DNA of 14,674 nt from Bacteroidota bacterium (lineage in GTDB: Bacteria > Bacteroidota > Bacteroidia > Bacteroidales > UBA4417). The notes under the pieces are model-generated. The model had not been told where the DNA came from. It saw only the letters and a list, made by a program, of their open reading frames with translations, and did no database searches. The position numbers and the translations under genes are program-made. Numbering within the stretch: position 1 is the stretch's first letter; every line of letters starts with the position of its first letter. The stretch is taken from assembly GCA_020048595.1 (NCBI GenBank), contig JAIFMH010000312.1:1-14674 (forward strand). The letters are read 5' to 3'. Positions 7,976-14,674 of this stretch are shown piece by piece.

Positions 7976-8806
7976 TTAAGGTAAGGGTGTTTCAGGTGAA
8001 ATTGTATCAATTACCATTTCACGGATATATTCATCAAAATTGAACTCATCACCTGATTTGTAAATCAGTGAGAAAGTGGTTCCTGCCTGCAAACGTTTTC
8101 CGTAAATATATACAGGTTCCTGTTCATAAACCTGTGCGTTAGTGCTGTCGCAATTGGCTGAGTAGGACTCGTTGCCGATAGTAAATCCCAGTCTCTGCAG
8201 TTCTCTTAATGCAGCTTCGCGGGTGTTGCCGATAAGGAATGGGATAGCAGCATCGCCGGCACCGGTACCTGATCCGATAACCAGGTCAACCACAGAGCCT
8301 TTCCGGATAGGAGTTCCGGGCTTCACAAACCGACCATTTACTGATACTTTCAATACGGCATTTTTAGCCATATCTGGTGCAACACGTGTACTCCCAAGTT
8401 TCAGTCCATAGGTTTGCAAAAGCGCTTTAGCACGACGATACGAAAGATCAATCAATGCTGGCATACTTACTTGTTCCGGCATAAATGATACGAGCGAAAG
8501 ATAAACTGATCTTCCCGGTTTTACTTTTGTTTCGGGTAATGGATCCTGTGAAATCACACTTCCTGGTGTGCGCGTGTAATCATAAATAGAATCTACAATT
8601 ACCAGTTCAAAATCCTTACTTGCCTCAAGGCTGTTCACCTGATCCATTGTTAATCCAACATAATCCGGTGTAACCGCAACCTGATCGTGACGTGTATACA
8701 TCTTAAGGATCATGAGGGTGATCCATGCAATTACAATAAACAGCAATATTGAATATGCCAGATGTTTTAAAAATTGCCGGGTAGTGATGAATTGTATAAA
8801 GTTCAT
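7976..8806 (-). CDS. Membrane-anchored protein with three PASTA domains
   Basis: A 276-residue bitopic membrane protein. A short N-terminal part is followed by one transmembrane helix at about 16-36 (rich in Leu, Ile, Val), then three PASTA-like repeats in the periplasm at about 42-107, 110-178 and 186-251, and a short acidic tail. Each repeat has the family layout: a beta-strand with a P-x-(L/Y)-(I/V)-G/D-type start, an amphipathic helix (DQVNSLEA, RRAKALLQ, EAALRELQRLG), then an Asp/Gln-Pro turn and a KPG/RKG-type hairpin before the last strand. PASTA domains bind peptidoglycan or lipid II in kinases and penicillin-binding proteins; here no kinase or transpeptidase domain is attached. It is the first gene of its minus-strand unit and diverges from ddl, which supports a cell-wall role. 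Ligand binding is not shown by the sequence. Confidence 0.9.
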   Translation of the reverse strand: MNFIQFITTRQFLKHLAYSILLFIVIAWITLMILKMYTRHDQVAVTPDYVGLTMDQVNSLEASKDFELVIVDSIYDYTRTPGSVISQDPLPETKVKPGRSVYLSLVSFMPEQVSMPALIDLSYRRAKALLQTYGLKLGSTRVAPDMAKNAVLKVSVNGRFVKPGTPIRKGSVVDLVIGSGTGAGDAAIPFLIGNTREAALRELQRLGFTIGNESYSANCDSTNAQVYEQEPVYIYGKRLQAGTTFSLIYKSGDEFNFDEYIREMVIDTISPETPLP

Positions 8807-8889
8807 AAGCTTTCTATGCCCTGAATGATTGCGGGTTAACCTCCTGTGGATATAAACTGCAAGAGGGCGTAATTATTGTTTCTTTTTTG

Positions 8890-8897
8890 CAAAGATA
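8890..8897 (-). promoter_or_regulatory. -7 box of the PASTA-T9SS cargo operon
   Basis: On the minus strand this reads TATCTTTG and is followed by C, an exact TAnnTTTG match. Transcription would start near 8883 and give a leader of about 75 nt. A clear -33 element is not evident. Confidence 0.5.
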
Positions 8898-8934
8898 TAA
8901 ATTTACACGGCAGTGTTGGTATATAAAGGTTCTT

Positions 8935-8942
8935 TAACTTTG
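8935..8942 (+). promoter_or_regulatory. -7 box of ddl
   Basis: TAACTTTG followed by C matches the -7 consensus exactly. A start near 8949 leaves about 23 nt before ATG 8973. A TTGG at 8916-8919 may act as the -33 element, though the spacing is a few bases short. It lies 37 nt from the opposing -7 box, so the two promoters share their upstream DNA. Confidence 0.55.
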
Positions 8943-8972
8943 CACTTTTAAAATTGAATAAATTCTGAATTT

Positions 8973-9974
8973 ATGAGTAAAATCAATGTTGTATTGTTCA
9001 TGGGCGGCGATTCGGGCGAATATGAAGTTTCAATTGCCAGTGCTTCGCAGGTTAAAAGCTTCCTCGATCCTGCGAAATTTGAGGTTTACCCGGTTTTAAT
9101 AAGAGATGGAAACTGGAATTTTACAAGTGAAAACGGAACATTAATACCATTCGACAGAAATGCTCATTGTCTTATAATTGAAAATACAACTATTAAATTT
9201 GACTGCGCATTTATTGCCATACACGGAACTCCCGGTGAAGACGGAAAACTTCAAGGCTATCTCGATATAGCTGGTATACCTTACACCACCTGTGATGTTA
9301 CTACTTCTGCACTTACTTTTAACAAGTATTTCTGTAACGATCTGGCAAAACAGTATGGTGTTAAAGTGGCATCAACCATAATTATCAGGTATGGTGAAAC
9401 CTGGAAAACTGAAACTTTGGCAAAAGAAGTTGGATTGCCTTGTTTCATAAAACCAAACAAAGCCGGGTCAAGCGTAGGTGTTTCGAAAGTTTACGACGTT
9501 GCCGGAATTGACATCGCTATTAATAAAGCATTTGCTGAAGATGATGAAGTGTTGGTTCAGCAATTTATTAAGGGCCACGAAATGGCCTGCGGTGTTTTTA
9601 CATTAAATGGCAAGGTCGAGGTATTACCTGTAACTGAAGTGATTTCGAAGAATGATTTCTTTGATTACCAGGCTAAATATACCGAAGGTCTGGCAAGTGA
9701 AATTACACCGGCTCCCATTACAGAAGATCAGTCAGCTGAATGCAAGCGACTTACAGAATACATGTACCGTAAATTCAATTGCAAAGGTGTTGTGCGATTT
9801 GATTATTTTTTAACCGATAATGAATGGTGGTTTCTGGAAGTAAATACTGTACCGGGATTTTCAGCCGAAAGCATTATTCCAAAACAGGCTAAAGCTGCAG
9901 GATTCGCGCTCAGAGATTTCTTTGGAGCTTTAGTGCAAGAGGCTTTAAACAATCACCGCTCCTTAAAAGTTTAA
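8973..9974 (+). CDS. ddl: D-alanine--D-alanine ligase
   Basis: Ddl joins two D-alanines with ATP in the cytoplasm to make the dipeptide for the peptidoglycan stem. The protein has 333 residues, a normal length, with the ATG start directly before MSKINVVLFMGG. The N-terminal lobe has the family GGxSxE-like motif (GGDSGEYEVS, with the substrate-binding Glu). The ATP-grasp fold follows: FIKPNKAGSSVGVS, EVLVQQFIKGHE, then the omega-loop DYQAKYTEG, CKGVVRFDYF, and the metal and substrate motif EVNTVPGFSAESIIPKQ. The Lys-Tyr pair in the omega loop is the one found in D-Ala-D-Ala enzymes rather than D-lactate ligases, so no intrinsic vancomycin resistance is suggested. It diverges from the PASTA gene and has its own -7 box. 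It is probably transcribed alone or with the DUF1287 gene 121 nt downstream. Confidence 0.96.
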   Translation: MSKINVVLFMGGDSGEYEVSIASASQVKSFLDPAKFEVYPVLIRDGNWNFTSENGTLIPFDRNAHCLIIENTTIKFDCAFIAIHGTPGEDGKLQGYLDIAGIPYTTCDVTTSALTFNKYFCNDLAKQYGVKVASTIIIRYGETWKTETLAKEVGLPCFIKPNKAGSSVGVSKVYDVAGIDIAINKAFAEDDEVLVQQFIKGHEMACGVFTLNGKVEVLPVTEVISKNDFFDYQAKYTEGLASEITPAPITEDQSAECKRLTEYMYRKFNCKGVVRFDYFLTDNEWWFLEVNTVPGFSAESIIPKQAKAAGFALRDFFGALVQEALNNHRSLKV

Positions 9975-10095
9975 ATAGACTTTTGATACTTTTTATCTGT
10001 CATCAGACACCACTTCTTGATTTGGTCTGGATTTTACCAGTTGATGAGTGATTTTAACCAGCTTTCTGAATTATTTAAAGTTTGAAATTGCCATT

Positions 10096-10686
10096 ATGCT
10101 GAAGCAAATACCGGTATATATTTTAGTTTGGTTTTTAAGCGGCATTCCTGCAACCGGGCAAAACAGTTTTAATAAACGCCTTTCCGATGCTGCGTTGGAA
10201 TTAACAAAGCAAAAAGTATCCTATGATCCGTCATACTATAAAATTGATTATCCGAATGGTGACATCCCTGCAAATAAAGGAGTTTGTACTGATGTGATTA
10301 TTCGTGCATACAGAAAACTGGGAATTGACCTGCAGAAAGAAGTCCATGAGGATATCAAGGCAAATTTTAAGGAATATCCTCAGAAATGGGGATTATCCGG
10401 TCCAGACAGGAACATTGATCACAGGCGGGTTCCGAATTTAATGGTGTTTTTTAAACGAAATGGCCAGGTTAAACCTGTGACTAACGATCCAGGTGACTAT
10501 TTACCCGGTGATATTGTGTGCTGGGACTTGGGTGGAGGGATTACACATATTGGAATCGTGGTTGATAAAAAATCAACAGATGGAATCAGGAATTTGATAG
10601 TTCATAATATTGGCGGTGGTCAGGTATTGGCCGACTGTTTATTTGAATATAAAATAACAGGACATTTTTCATACGAAAAGATGTAA
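10096..10686 (+). CDS. Secreted DUF1287-family protein
   Basis: A 196-residue exported protein that matches the DUF1287 family by its signatures: KGVCTDVIIRAYRKLG, VHEDIKANFKEYP, NIDHRRVPNLMVFF, LPGDIVCWDLGGGITHIGIVV and IVHNIGGG. Cys64 in the first block and His151 in the THIGIVV block sit as the Cys and His of papain-like NlpC/P60 hydrolases do, so an enzymatic role on cell wall or small peptides is possible; that is inference. I start it at ATG 10096 because this gives a good signal peptide (residues 1-21, MLKQI then a hydrophobic core, cleavage near ATGQ). A GTG at 10048 would add 16 residues that spoil it. It converges on rdgB, with stop codons 17 nt apart. Confidence 0.87.
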   Translation: MLKQIPVYILVWFLSGIPATGQNSFNKRLSDAALELTKQKVSYDPSYYKIDYPNGDIPANKGVCTDVIIRAYRKLGIDLQKEVHEDIKANFKEYPQKWGLSGPDRNIDHRRVPNLMVFFKRNGQVKPVTNDPGDYLPGDIVCWDLGGGITHIGIVVDKKSTDGIRNLIVHNIGGGQVLADCLFEYKITGHFSYEKM

Positions 10687-10704
10687 AATCAACCTATTGA
10701 TTTT
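10685..10704. terminator. Short hairpin between the convergent DUF1287 and rdgB stops
   Basis: AAAATCAA (10685-10692) and TTGATTTT (10697-10704) form a perfect 8-bp stem with a 4-nt loop. The stem overlaps bases of both stop codons (10684-10686 plus, 10704-10706 minus). The A and T ends on either side would suit a weak bidirectional terminator, but the stem is AT-rich. Confidence 0.45.
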
Positions 10705-11288
10705 CATGATTTTTGCATCAGGAAATCAATTAATTGTTTAACCGCCCTTGCCCTGTGACTGATTTTATTTTTCTCTGCAAGAGGCATTTCCGCAAAAGTA
10801 AGATCATAGCCATCAGGCAAAAAAACAGGATCGTAACCAAAGCCTTTAGTACCTTTTCTTTCAGCAATAATCTCACCATTAACAATTCCTTCAAAATAAT
10901 ATACTGATCCGTCAATTATCAAGGCTACCACTGTCCGGAAGCGTGCTTTGCGGTTTTCAACTCCGGATAATTCTTCCAGCACTTTATCAATATTGGCTTC
11001 AAAATCATGTCCGTCTGTTGCATACCTGGCAGAAAATACTCCCGGACGTCCATTTAATGCTTCAATTTCAAGACCGGTATCGTCGGCAAAGCAATTTTTA
11101 CCGTATTTATTAAATACATACTGTGCTTTTAGTAATGCATTCCCTTCGAGTGTTGGAGCAGTTTCGGGAATATCTTCAGTACAGCCGATCTGTTGAAGGC
11201 TTTTTATTGTAAAATTATCACCAATAAGTGATTGTATTTCCGAAAGCTTATGGAGATTGTTGGTAGCAAAAATAAGTTCGTATGTCAT
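10704..11288 (-). CDS. rdgB: Non-canonical purine NTP pyrophosphatase (RdgB/HAM1)
   Basis: RdgB hydrolyses ITP, dITP and XTP to monophosphates and pyrophosphate, keeping damaged purines out of DNA and RNA. From the ATG at 11288 it has 194 residues, typical of the family. Signatures run in order: the N-terminal substrate loop FATNNLHKLSEIQSL, the catalytic CFADDTGLEIEALNGRPGVFSARY region with its Asp pair, FRTVVALI, GEIIAERKGTKGFGYDPVFLP, and the C-terminal EKNKISHRARA motif. An upstream ATG at 11315 would add nine residues and overlap rlmH; 11288 places the start 4 nt after the rlmH stop, and family members begin about here. It is therefore the second gene of an rlmH-rdgB operon. Confidence 0.94.
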   Translation of the reverse strand: MTYELIFATNNLHKLSEIQSLIGDNFTIKSLQQIGCTEDIPETAPTLEGNALLKAQYVFNKYGKNCFADDTGLEIEALNGRPGVFSARYATDGHDFEANIDKVLEELSGVENRKARFRTVVALIIDGSVYYFEGIVNGEIIAERKGTKGFGYDPVFLPDGYDLTFAEMPLAEKNKISHRARAVKQLIDFLMQKS

Positions 11289-11292
11289 GTGC

Positions 11293-11766
11293 TTATTCGT
11301 TGTGGTAAGGTTCATTTTTAAGAATTGTCATCGCCCGGTAAAGTTGTTCAACAAAGAGCAAGCGTATAAACTGATGCGTAAAAGTCATCTTCGAAAGGGA
11401 AACAGTGAGGTCGGCTTTTTGTTTCACACTTTCAGAAACTCCATACGCACCTCCGATTATAAAAAATAACTCGCGAGTACCGGCATTCATAGTTTTTTGT
11501 AAAAAAGCCGAAAATTCAACCGAGCTGAATTCTTTTCCTCTTTCATCGAGTAATACCGAATAGCTGGATCCGGTTAATTTCTCAAGGATCAGTATCGCTT
11601 CTTTTTCCTTTATCTGTTCAGCATTCAGATGCTTCCTGTCCTTTATATCAGGAATAATAATTTCCTTAACTTTAATGTAATGTTTCAGCCTTTTTGTAAA
11701 TAATCCATAGCCGTCATTAACGAAAGCTTCGGATGTGTTTCCAATCATAAGAAGAGTAATATTCAT
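11293..11766 (-). CDS. rlmH: 23S rRNA (pseudouridine1915-N3) methyltransferase
   Basis: RlmH is a SPOUT-class methyltransferase that uses S-adenosylmethionine to methylate pseudouridine 1915 in helix 69 of 23S rRNA on the 70S ribosome. The 157-residue length is canonical. Visible motifs are LLDERGKEFSSVEFS, the knot region FIIGGAYGVSESVKQKADL, and the conserved C-terminus with KMTFTHQFIRLLFVEQLYRA read in two adjoining blocks and ending NEPYHNE. RluD, which makes the substrate pseudouridine in helix 69, is encoded in the same window at 4746-5810 but in a separate unit. rlmH leads the minus-strand pair, followed 4 nt later by rdgB, and has a candidate promoter. Confidence 0.95.
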   Translation of the reverse strand: MNITLLMIGNTSEAFVNDGYGLFTKRLKHYIKVKEIIIPDIKDRKHLNAEQIKEKEAILILEKLTGSSYSVLLDERGKEFSSVEFSAFLQKTMNAGTRELFFIIGGAYGVSESVKQKADLTVSLSKMTFTHQFIRLLFVEQLYRAMTILKNEPYHNE

Positions 11767-11835
11767 ATTAACAGCTAATTATATACTAGTTCCGGATACT
11801 TGGTTATTATTCATGAAGTCCATTTCTATAAAGCC

Positions 11836-11866
11836 CAAAGATAGCCACACTCTTTAATTAACTGAA
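11836..11866 (-). promoter_or_regulatory. Promoter of rlmH-rdgB
   Basis: On the minus strand, TATCTTTG (11843-11836) is an exact -7 match, and TTCA at 11866-11863 lies 19 nt upstream as a degenerate -33 element. Transcription would begin near 11829, about 60 nt before the rlmH start. Confidence 0.5.
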
Positions 11867-11904
11867 GATAAATCATTATAGATTTTTTTTTGGTGTGATT
11901 TTTG

Positions 11905-11912
11905 TACCTTTA
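11905..11912 (+). promoter_or_regulatory. Near-consensus -7 box for the DUF4783-nadC unit
   Basis: TACCTTTA differs from TAnnTTTG only at the last base, and a long T-run at 11883-11891 lies upstream. A start near 11919 leaves about 15 nt before ATG 11934. Confidence 0.4.
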
Positions 11913-11933
11913 CAGTGTTGATAAAACAATCTA

Positions 11934-12341
11934 ATGAAAAACATAGTAAAGATTTTAACCATTTGTTTGTCAGTGCTGCTATTCACCGGAAGTTCAGTGG
12001 TAGCTGTTCAACCACCTGGTATTGTTGAAGATATTACAGCAGCTATTAAAGCTGGAAACTCAAAAGATCTCGCAAAGTATTTTGGTCCGACCGTTGAAAT
12101 AATTCTGCCGGGTACTGATGGCGCTTATAGTAAAGCACAGGCTGAGATGATTATGAAATCATTTTTTACAAAATCAGTTCCTGTTTCTTTTGTCGTTAAT
12201 CAGAATCGTAATTCGGCAGGCGGAGCGCAATTTATAATCGGAACCTACAAAAGTAAAAGTGAAAAACTCAATGTATATATTCTTCTGAAGCCTGTTTCGA
12301 ATCAGTTGATGATTCAGCAGATGCATTTCGAAGCCGATTGA
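11934..12341 (+). CDS. Secreted DUF4783-family protein
   Basis: A 135-residue exported protein of the DUF4783 family, which is found mainly in Bacteroidota and whose function is unknown. Residues 1-24 form a signal peptide (MKNIVKI, hydrophobic core, small residues near VVA). The mature part has an initial helix (DITAAIKAGNSKDLAKYF), then strands and a helix (EIILPG, KAQAEMIMKSFFTKS) and final beta-strands (FIIGTYKS, LNVYILLKP). This order resembles an NTF2-like cone fold, which is an inference from the pattern. It precedes nadC by only 22 nt with no terminator between, so the two are co-transcribed. I know of no mechanism linking a periplasmic protein with NAD synthesis. Confidence 0.85.
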   Translation: MKNIVKILTICLSVLLFTGSSVVAVQPPGIVEDITAAIKAGNSKDLAKYFGPTVEIILPGTDGAYSKAQAEMIMKSFFTKSVPVSFVVNQNRNSAGGAQFIIGTYKSKSEKLNVYILLKPVSNQLMIQQMHFEAD

Positions 12342-12363
12342 TCAATCTATAATCTTCTTTTCT

Positions 12364-13203
12364 GTGACTATTGATGAAATTATAACAAAAGCACTTCGTG
12401 AAGATATTGGCGAAGGCGATCACACTTCTTTATCAACTATTCCCACAACTGCATTGGGCAAAGCACGTTTACTTGTAAAAGAAAACGGCGTTTTAGCGGG
12501 AGTTGATATTGCCCGGAAAGTATTTTCGCAAACCGATGACCGGATTGTCATGGAGCAGTATATAGAGGATGGATCACGGATAAAAATTGGTGATATAGCA
12601 TTCGAAGTAAGCGGACCATCCATTTCATTGCTTACAGCTGAACGTACAGCACTCAATTTTATGCAGCGTATGAGTGGTATTGCTACTCAAACCCGACTGA
12701 TGGTTGATGCTATTGAAGGATTACCAGCTCAGATACTTGATACCCGCAAAACCACGCCTTTGCTCCGCGAATTCGAAAAAATGGCAGTACGGTTGGGAGG
12801 TGGATATAACCATAGATTCGGGCTTTATGATATGATCCTGATAAAAGACAACCATGTGGATTTTGCAGGTGGTATCGCAAAAGCTATAACAGCATGCCAC
12901 GAATATATGCGCCATAAAGGATTACAGCTAAAAATTGAAATAGAAACCCGTAACCTCGACGAAGTAAGCCAGGTGCTTGCGCATGGGGGAGTACAAAGGA
13001 TTATGCTTGATAATTTCTCTTTCGAAAATTTGCGTGAGGCTGTGACAATGATTGGGACAAATTATGAAACAGAAGCTTCAGGTGGCATAACTCTGCAAAC
13101 CATTCGTCAATATGCTGAATGTGGAGTTAATTTCATCTCGGTTGGAGCACTCACACACCATATTAATAGCCTGGATTTGAGTTTGAAGGCAGTTAAGCCT
13201 TAA
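12364..13203 (+). CDS. nadC: Nicotinate-nucleotide pyrophosphorylase (carboxylating)
   Basis: NadC (quinolinate phosphoribosyltransferase) makes nicotinate mononucleotide from quinolinate and PRPP, with loss of CO2, in de novo NAD synthesis. The protein has 279 residues, standard for the family. Signatures are ALREDIGEGDHTS at the N-terminus, LNFMQRMSGIAT, DTRKTTPLLREFEKMAVRLG, GLYDMILIKDNH, IEIETRNLDE, MLDNF, EASGGI and FISVGALTH, which include the basic and acidic residues of the active site. The start is GTG 12364: it places the family's N-terminal helix correctly, and no in-frame ATG occurs before 12550, which would remove essential sequence. It is co-transcribed with the DUF4783 gene. 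nadA and nadB are not in the window. Confidence 0.96.
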   Translation: MTIDEIITKALREDIGEGDHTSLSTIPTTALGKARLLVKENGVLAGVDIARKVFSQTDDRIVMEQYIEDGSRIKIGDIAFEVSGPSISLLTAERTALNFMQRMSGIATQTRLMVDAIEGLPAQILDTRKTTPLLREFEKMAVRLGGGYNHRFGLYDMILIKDNHVDFAGGIAKAITACHEYMRHKGLQLKIEIETRNLDEVSQVLAHGGVQRIMLDNFSFENLREAVTMIGTNYETEASGGITLQTIRQYAECGVNFISVGALTHHINSLDLSLKAVKP

Positions 13204-13251
13204 TTACCCGATCGGGGAAAACCCAACTCTCAGTTAAACCGGAATAAATAA

Positions 13252-14259
13252 ATGACAAAATTATCAGGCAGGCTATCTAGTTATTTTCAAACAAAAAGAA
13301 GCTTGCTGTTAAATAGCAATCATGTAACATCAGGCGAAAAGTTTTTACGAAGGCTTATTATTCCTGGCTTTGATGGTATGCCTGTTTACGATGTAGCTTC
13401 ATTCTTCATAACAGGTTTGCAGAAAGGCGCACTATCCATGAGGGCAGCCGCTTTTTCATATAATTTATTCCTTGCACTTTTTCCTGCAATAATCTTCTTT
13501 TTTACCATTATACCTTATATACCGATAGCAGGATTTCAGGATAATCTTCTTATTCTGATGGAAGATTTCATTCCTAAAAAGGCATATATTGTTGTTGAAG
13601 AAACGCTGTTCGATATTGTAAAAAGGCCTCGTGGAGGACTGTTATCATTAGGATTTGTTATGGCGATGTATTTTTCCACAAATGGAATACACAGCCTGAT
13701 AGTTGCTTTTAATCAATCCCGGCATACAAAAGAAACCCGTTCGTGGATTAAACAGCGACTGATTTCAATCGTTTTGGTGTTTATTCTTTCATTGCTGGTA
13801 ATTATAGCTATTGTGTTGATCACACTTGGACCGTTAGCTCTTGATTTCCTTGTAACACATAATATGTTGCGCGATAGTTTTACCTATTACCTGCTTATTG
13901 CAGGGAAATGGATTATTTCATCTGCTTTGTTGTTCTTCGCTTTCTCGTTTCTTTATTACCTGGCGCCCGCGGCTGAATCACGGTTCCGGTTTATTTCGGC
14001 TGGAAGTACTCTTTCAACCGTACTCACTATCCTGGCTTCAGTGGGTTTCAATTACTATGTTAACAGTATTTCGCAATACAATACGCTTTACGGATCTATC
14101 GGAACTCTGATCATAATTATGGTATGGATCTTTTTTAATGCAATGATTGTATTGATTGGATTTGAACTGAATGTAAGTATCCGGAACGCAAAGCGTAGGC
14201 ATGCAAGGCATATTAATATCAAACCGGCTAAAGTTACGTTAACTCACAAACAGACTTGA
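13252..14259 (+). CDS. YihY/BrkB-family inner-membrane protein
   Basis: A 335-residue polytopic membrane protein of the YihY/virulence factor BrkB family, whose role is not settled. After a hydrophilic N-terminus (1-60) it has six hydrophobic segments at about 68-92, 130-152, 170-195, 213-236, 247-268 and 281-308, and a basic, His- and Lys-rich cytoplasmic tail. Family signatures are the early RAAAFSYNLFLALFPAIIF segment, the YYLAPAAE block, and the closing YNTLYGSIGTL and VLIGFELN motifs. Homologues are often labelled ribonuclease BN, a historical error, and nothing here suggests a nuclease. It lies 48 nt after nadC with only a small palindrome (CCCGATCGGG, 13207-13216) between, so read-through from nadC is likely. 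Confidence 0.92.
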   Translation: MTKLSGRLSSYFQTKRSLLLNSNHVTSGEKFLRRLIIPGFDGMPVYDVASFFITGLQKGALSMRAAAFSYNLFLALFPAIIFFFTIIPYIPIAGFQDNLLILMEDFIPKKAYIVVEETLFDIVKRPRGGLLSLGFVMAMYFSTNGIHSLIVAFNQSRHTKETRSWIKQRLISIVLVFILSLLVIIAIVLITLGPLALDFLVTHNMLRDSFTYYLLIAGKWIISSALLFFAFSFLYYLAPAAESRFRFISAGSTLSTVLTILASVGFNYYVNSISQYNTLYGSIGTLIIIMVWIFFNAMIVLIGFELNVSIRNAKRRHARHINIKPAKVTLTHKQT

Positions 14260-14385
14260 ACGATAGTTAAAAAGTTTAAAGTTTTGTTGTTCGGTTTCCT
14301 TTACTGAATGAATGTGGCAGAAGGGAAGTCTTACTGTTCTGTATTATAAACAATTATTTACTACCCAAACAACGCTTACAAGACT

Positions 14386-14674
14386 ATGCGTCGGAATAAA
14401 ATTTTATTTGTCTACAGTAACTTTTCTTCCTTTGTAGCTCATGATCACAGGATACTAACGTCTGTTTATGATGTTGATCAATACAGGTTTAAGGCAATTA
14501 AAGGATTGTTGGGTACTGGTGTTGAAATTCTTAAACAACTGTTTTTTTTGAGTTTAAATATCCGGAAGTACAAGGCTGTTTATATCTGGTTTGCAGATTA
14601 TCATTCGTTATTGCCTGTTCTGTTTGCGAAGCTGATGCATAAAAAATCTTTTGTAGTAGTAGGTGGATACGATG
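14386..14674 (+). CDS. Glycosyltransferase, N-terminal part (3' partial)
   Basis: An open frame of 96 codons from ATG 14386 to the window edge. It starts MRRNKILFVYSN, an N-terminal beta-strand and loop as in Rossmann-fold (GT-B) glycosyltransferases. Later comes KAVYIWFADYHSLLPVLFA, then KSFVVVGGYD, the alternation of strands and helices seen in family 1 or 4-like polysaccharide glycosyltransferases of Bacteroidota. The donor and acceptor sites lie in the missing C-terminal domain, so sugar specificity is unknown. It lies 126 nt after the BrkB-family gene in the same direction, and may be the first gene of a surface-polysaccharide locus. Confidence 0.75.
   Translation, partial: MRRNKILFVYSNFSSFVAHDHRILTSVYDVDQYRFKAIKGLLGTGVEILKQLFFLSLNIRKYKAVYIWFADYHSLLPVLFAKLMHKKSFVVVGGYD

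Noticed and set aside
8973..9974. D-Ala-D-Lac (vancomycin-resistance type) ligase
   Set aside because: The omega loop keeps the Lys-Tyr pair of D-Ala-D-Ala ligases, and no vanH- or vanX-like gene is adjacent.
10004..10030. Possible terminator after ddl (CAGAC...GTCTG hairpin)
   Set aside because: The stem needs a two-base bulge and no T-tract follows.
10948..11469. Plus-strand open frames opposite rdgB and rlmH
   Set aside because: Both underlying minus-strand genes have complete motifs and correct lengths; the antisense frames show no family features.
13207..13216. Palindrome CCCGATCGGG between nadC and the BrkB-family gene as a terminator
   Set aside because: It is only 10 bp with no loop and is followed by A-rich, not T-rich, sequence.
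13252..14259. Labelling the BrkB-family protein as ribonuclease BN
   Set aside because: That name comes from an old misassignment in E. coli. The protein is a six-helix membrane protein without nuclease motifs.
1..14674. CRISPR array, mobile element, tRNA, rRNA or phage/defence island
   Set aside because: No regularly spaced repeats, transposase or integrase motifs, terminal inverted repeats or tRNA-like folds were seen; nearly all the DNA is accounted for by housekeeping and envelope genes.

Overview
The window looks like chromosomal DNA from a member of the Bacteroidota, most likely Bacteroidales or a close relative. The evidence is two proteins with C-terminal type IX secretion (T9SS) sorting domains, several promoters with the TAnnTTTG -7 box of this phylum, AT-rich spacers without strong Shine-Dalgarno sites, and families typical of the phylum (DUF4783 next to nadC, a PASTA-only protein next to ddl). 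I see no mobile element, phage gene, CRISPR array, tRNA or rRNA. Fifteen protein genes are supported. The first and last are cut by the window edges.

Layout. Positions 1-1653 hold the 3' part of a secreted lysyl-endopeptidase-like serine protease with a PKD domain and a T9SS tail. An isolated mqnE (aminofutalosine synthase, menaquinone synthesis) follows, then a lipoprotein with a hydrophobic DUF4190-like C-terminus and a small outer-membrane beta-barrel protein. These four genes run on the plus strand, and a hairpin shared with the next, convergent unit ends the stretch. The minus-strand block 4746-8806 is, in transcription order, a three-PASTA membrane protein, a large T9SS cargo protein 12 nt behind it, and an RluD-type pseudouridine synthase. 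It diverges from ddl (D-Ala-D-Ala ligase, plus strand) across a 166-bp region with a good -7 box on each strand. A secreted DUF1287 protein follows ddl and converges on the minus-strand pair rlmH-rdgB. From 11934 the plus strand carries a DUF4783 secreted protein, nadC (NAD synthesis), a YihY/BrkB-family membrane protein, and the start of a glycosyltransferase.

How the genes relate. Most are housekeeping: quinone and NAD synthesis, rRNA modification (RluD, RlmH), nucleotide-pool cleaning (RdgB) and cell-wall precursor synthesis (Ddl). The rest are envelope or secreted proteins. The part most worth following up is the divergent cell-wall locus, where a membrane-anchored PASTA protein without a kinase, coupled to an uncharacterised T9SS cargo, faces ddl. 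I see no convincing new defence or mobile system. The unexplained content is the uncharacterised envelope proteins and a repeat-rich 330-bp intergenic region.
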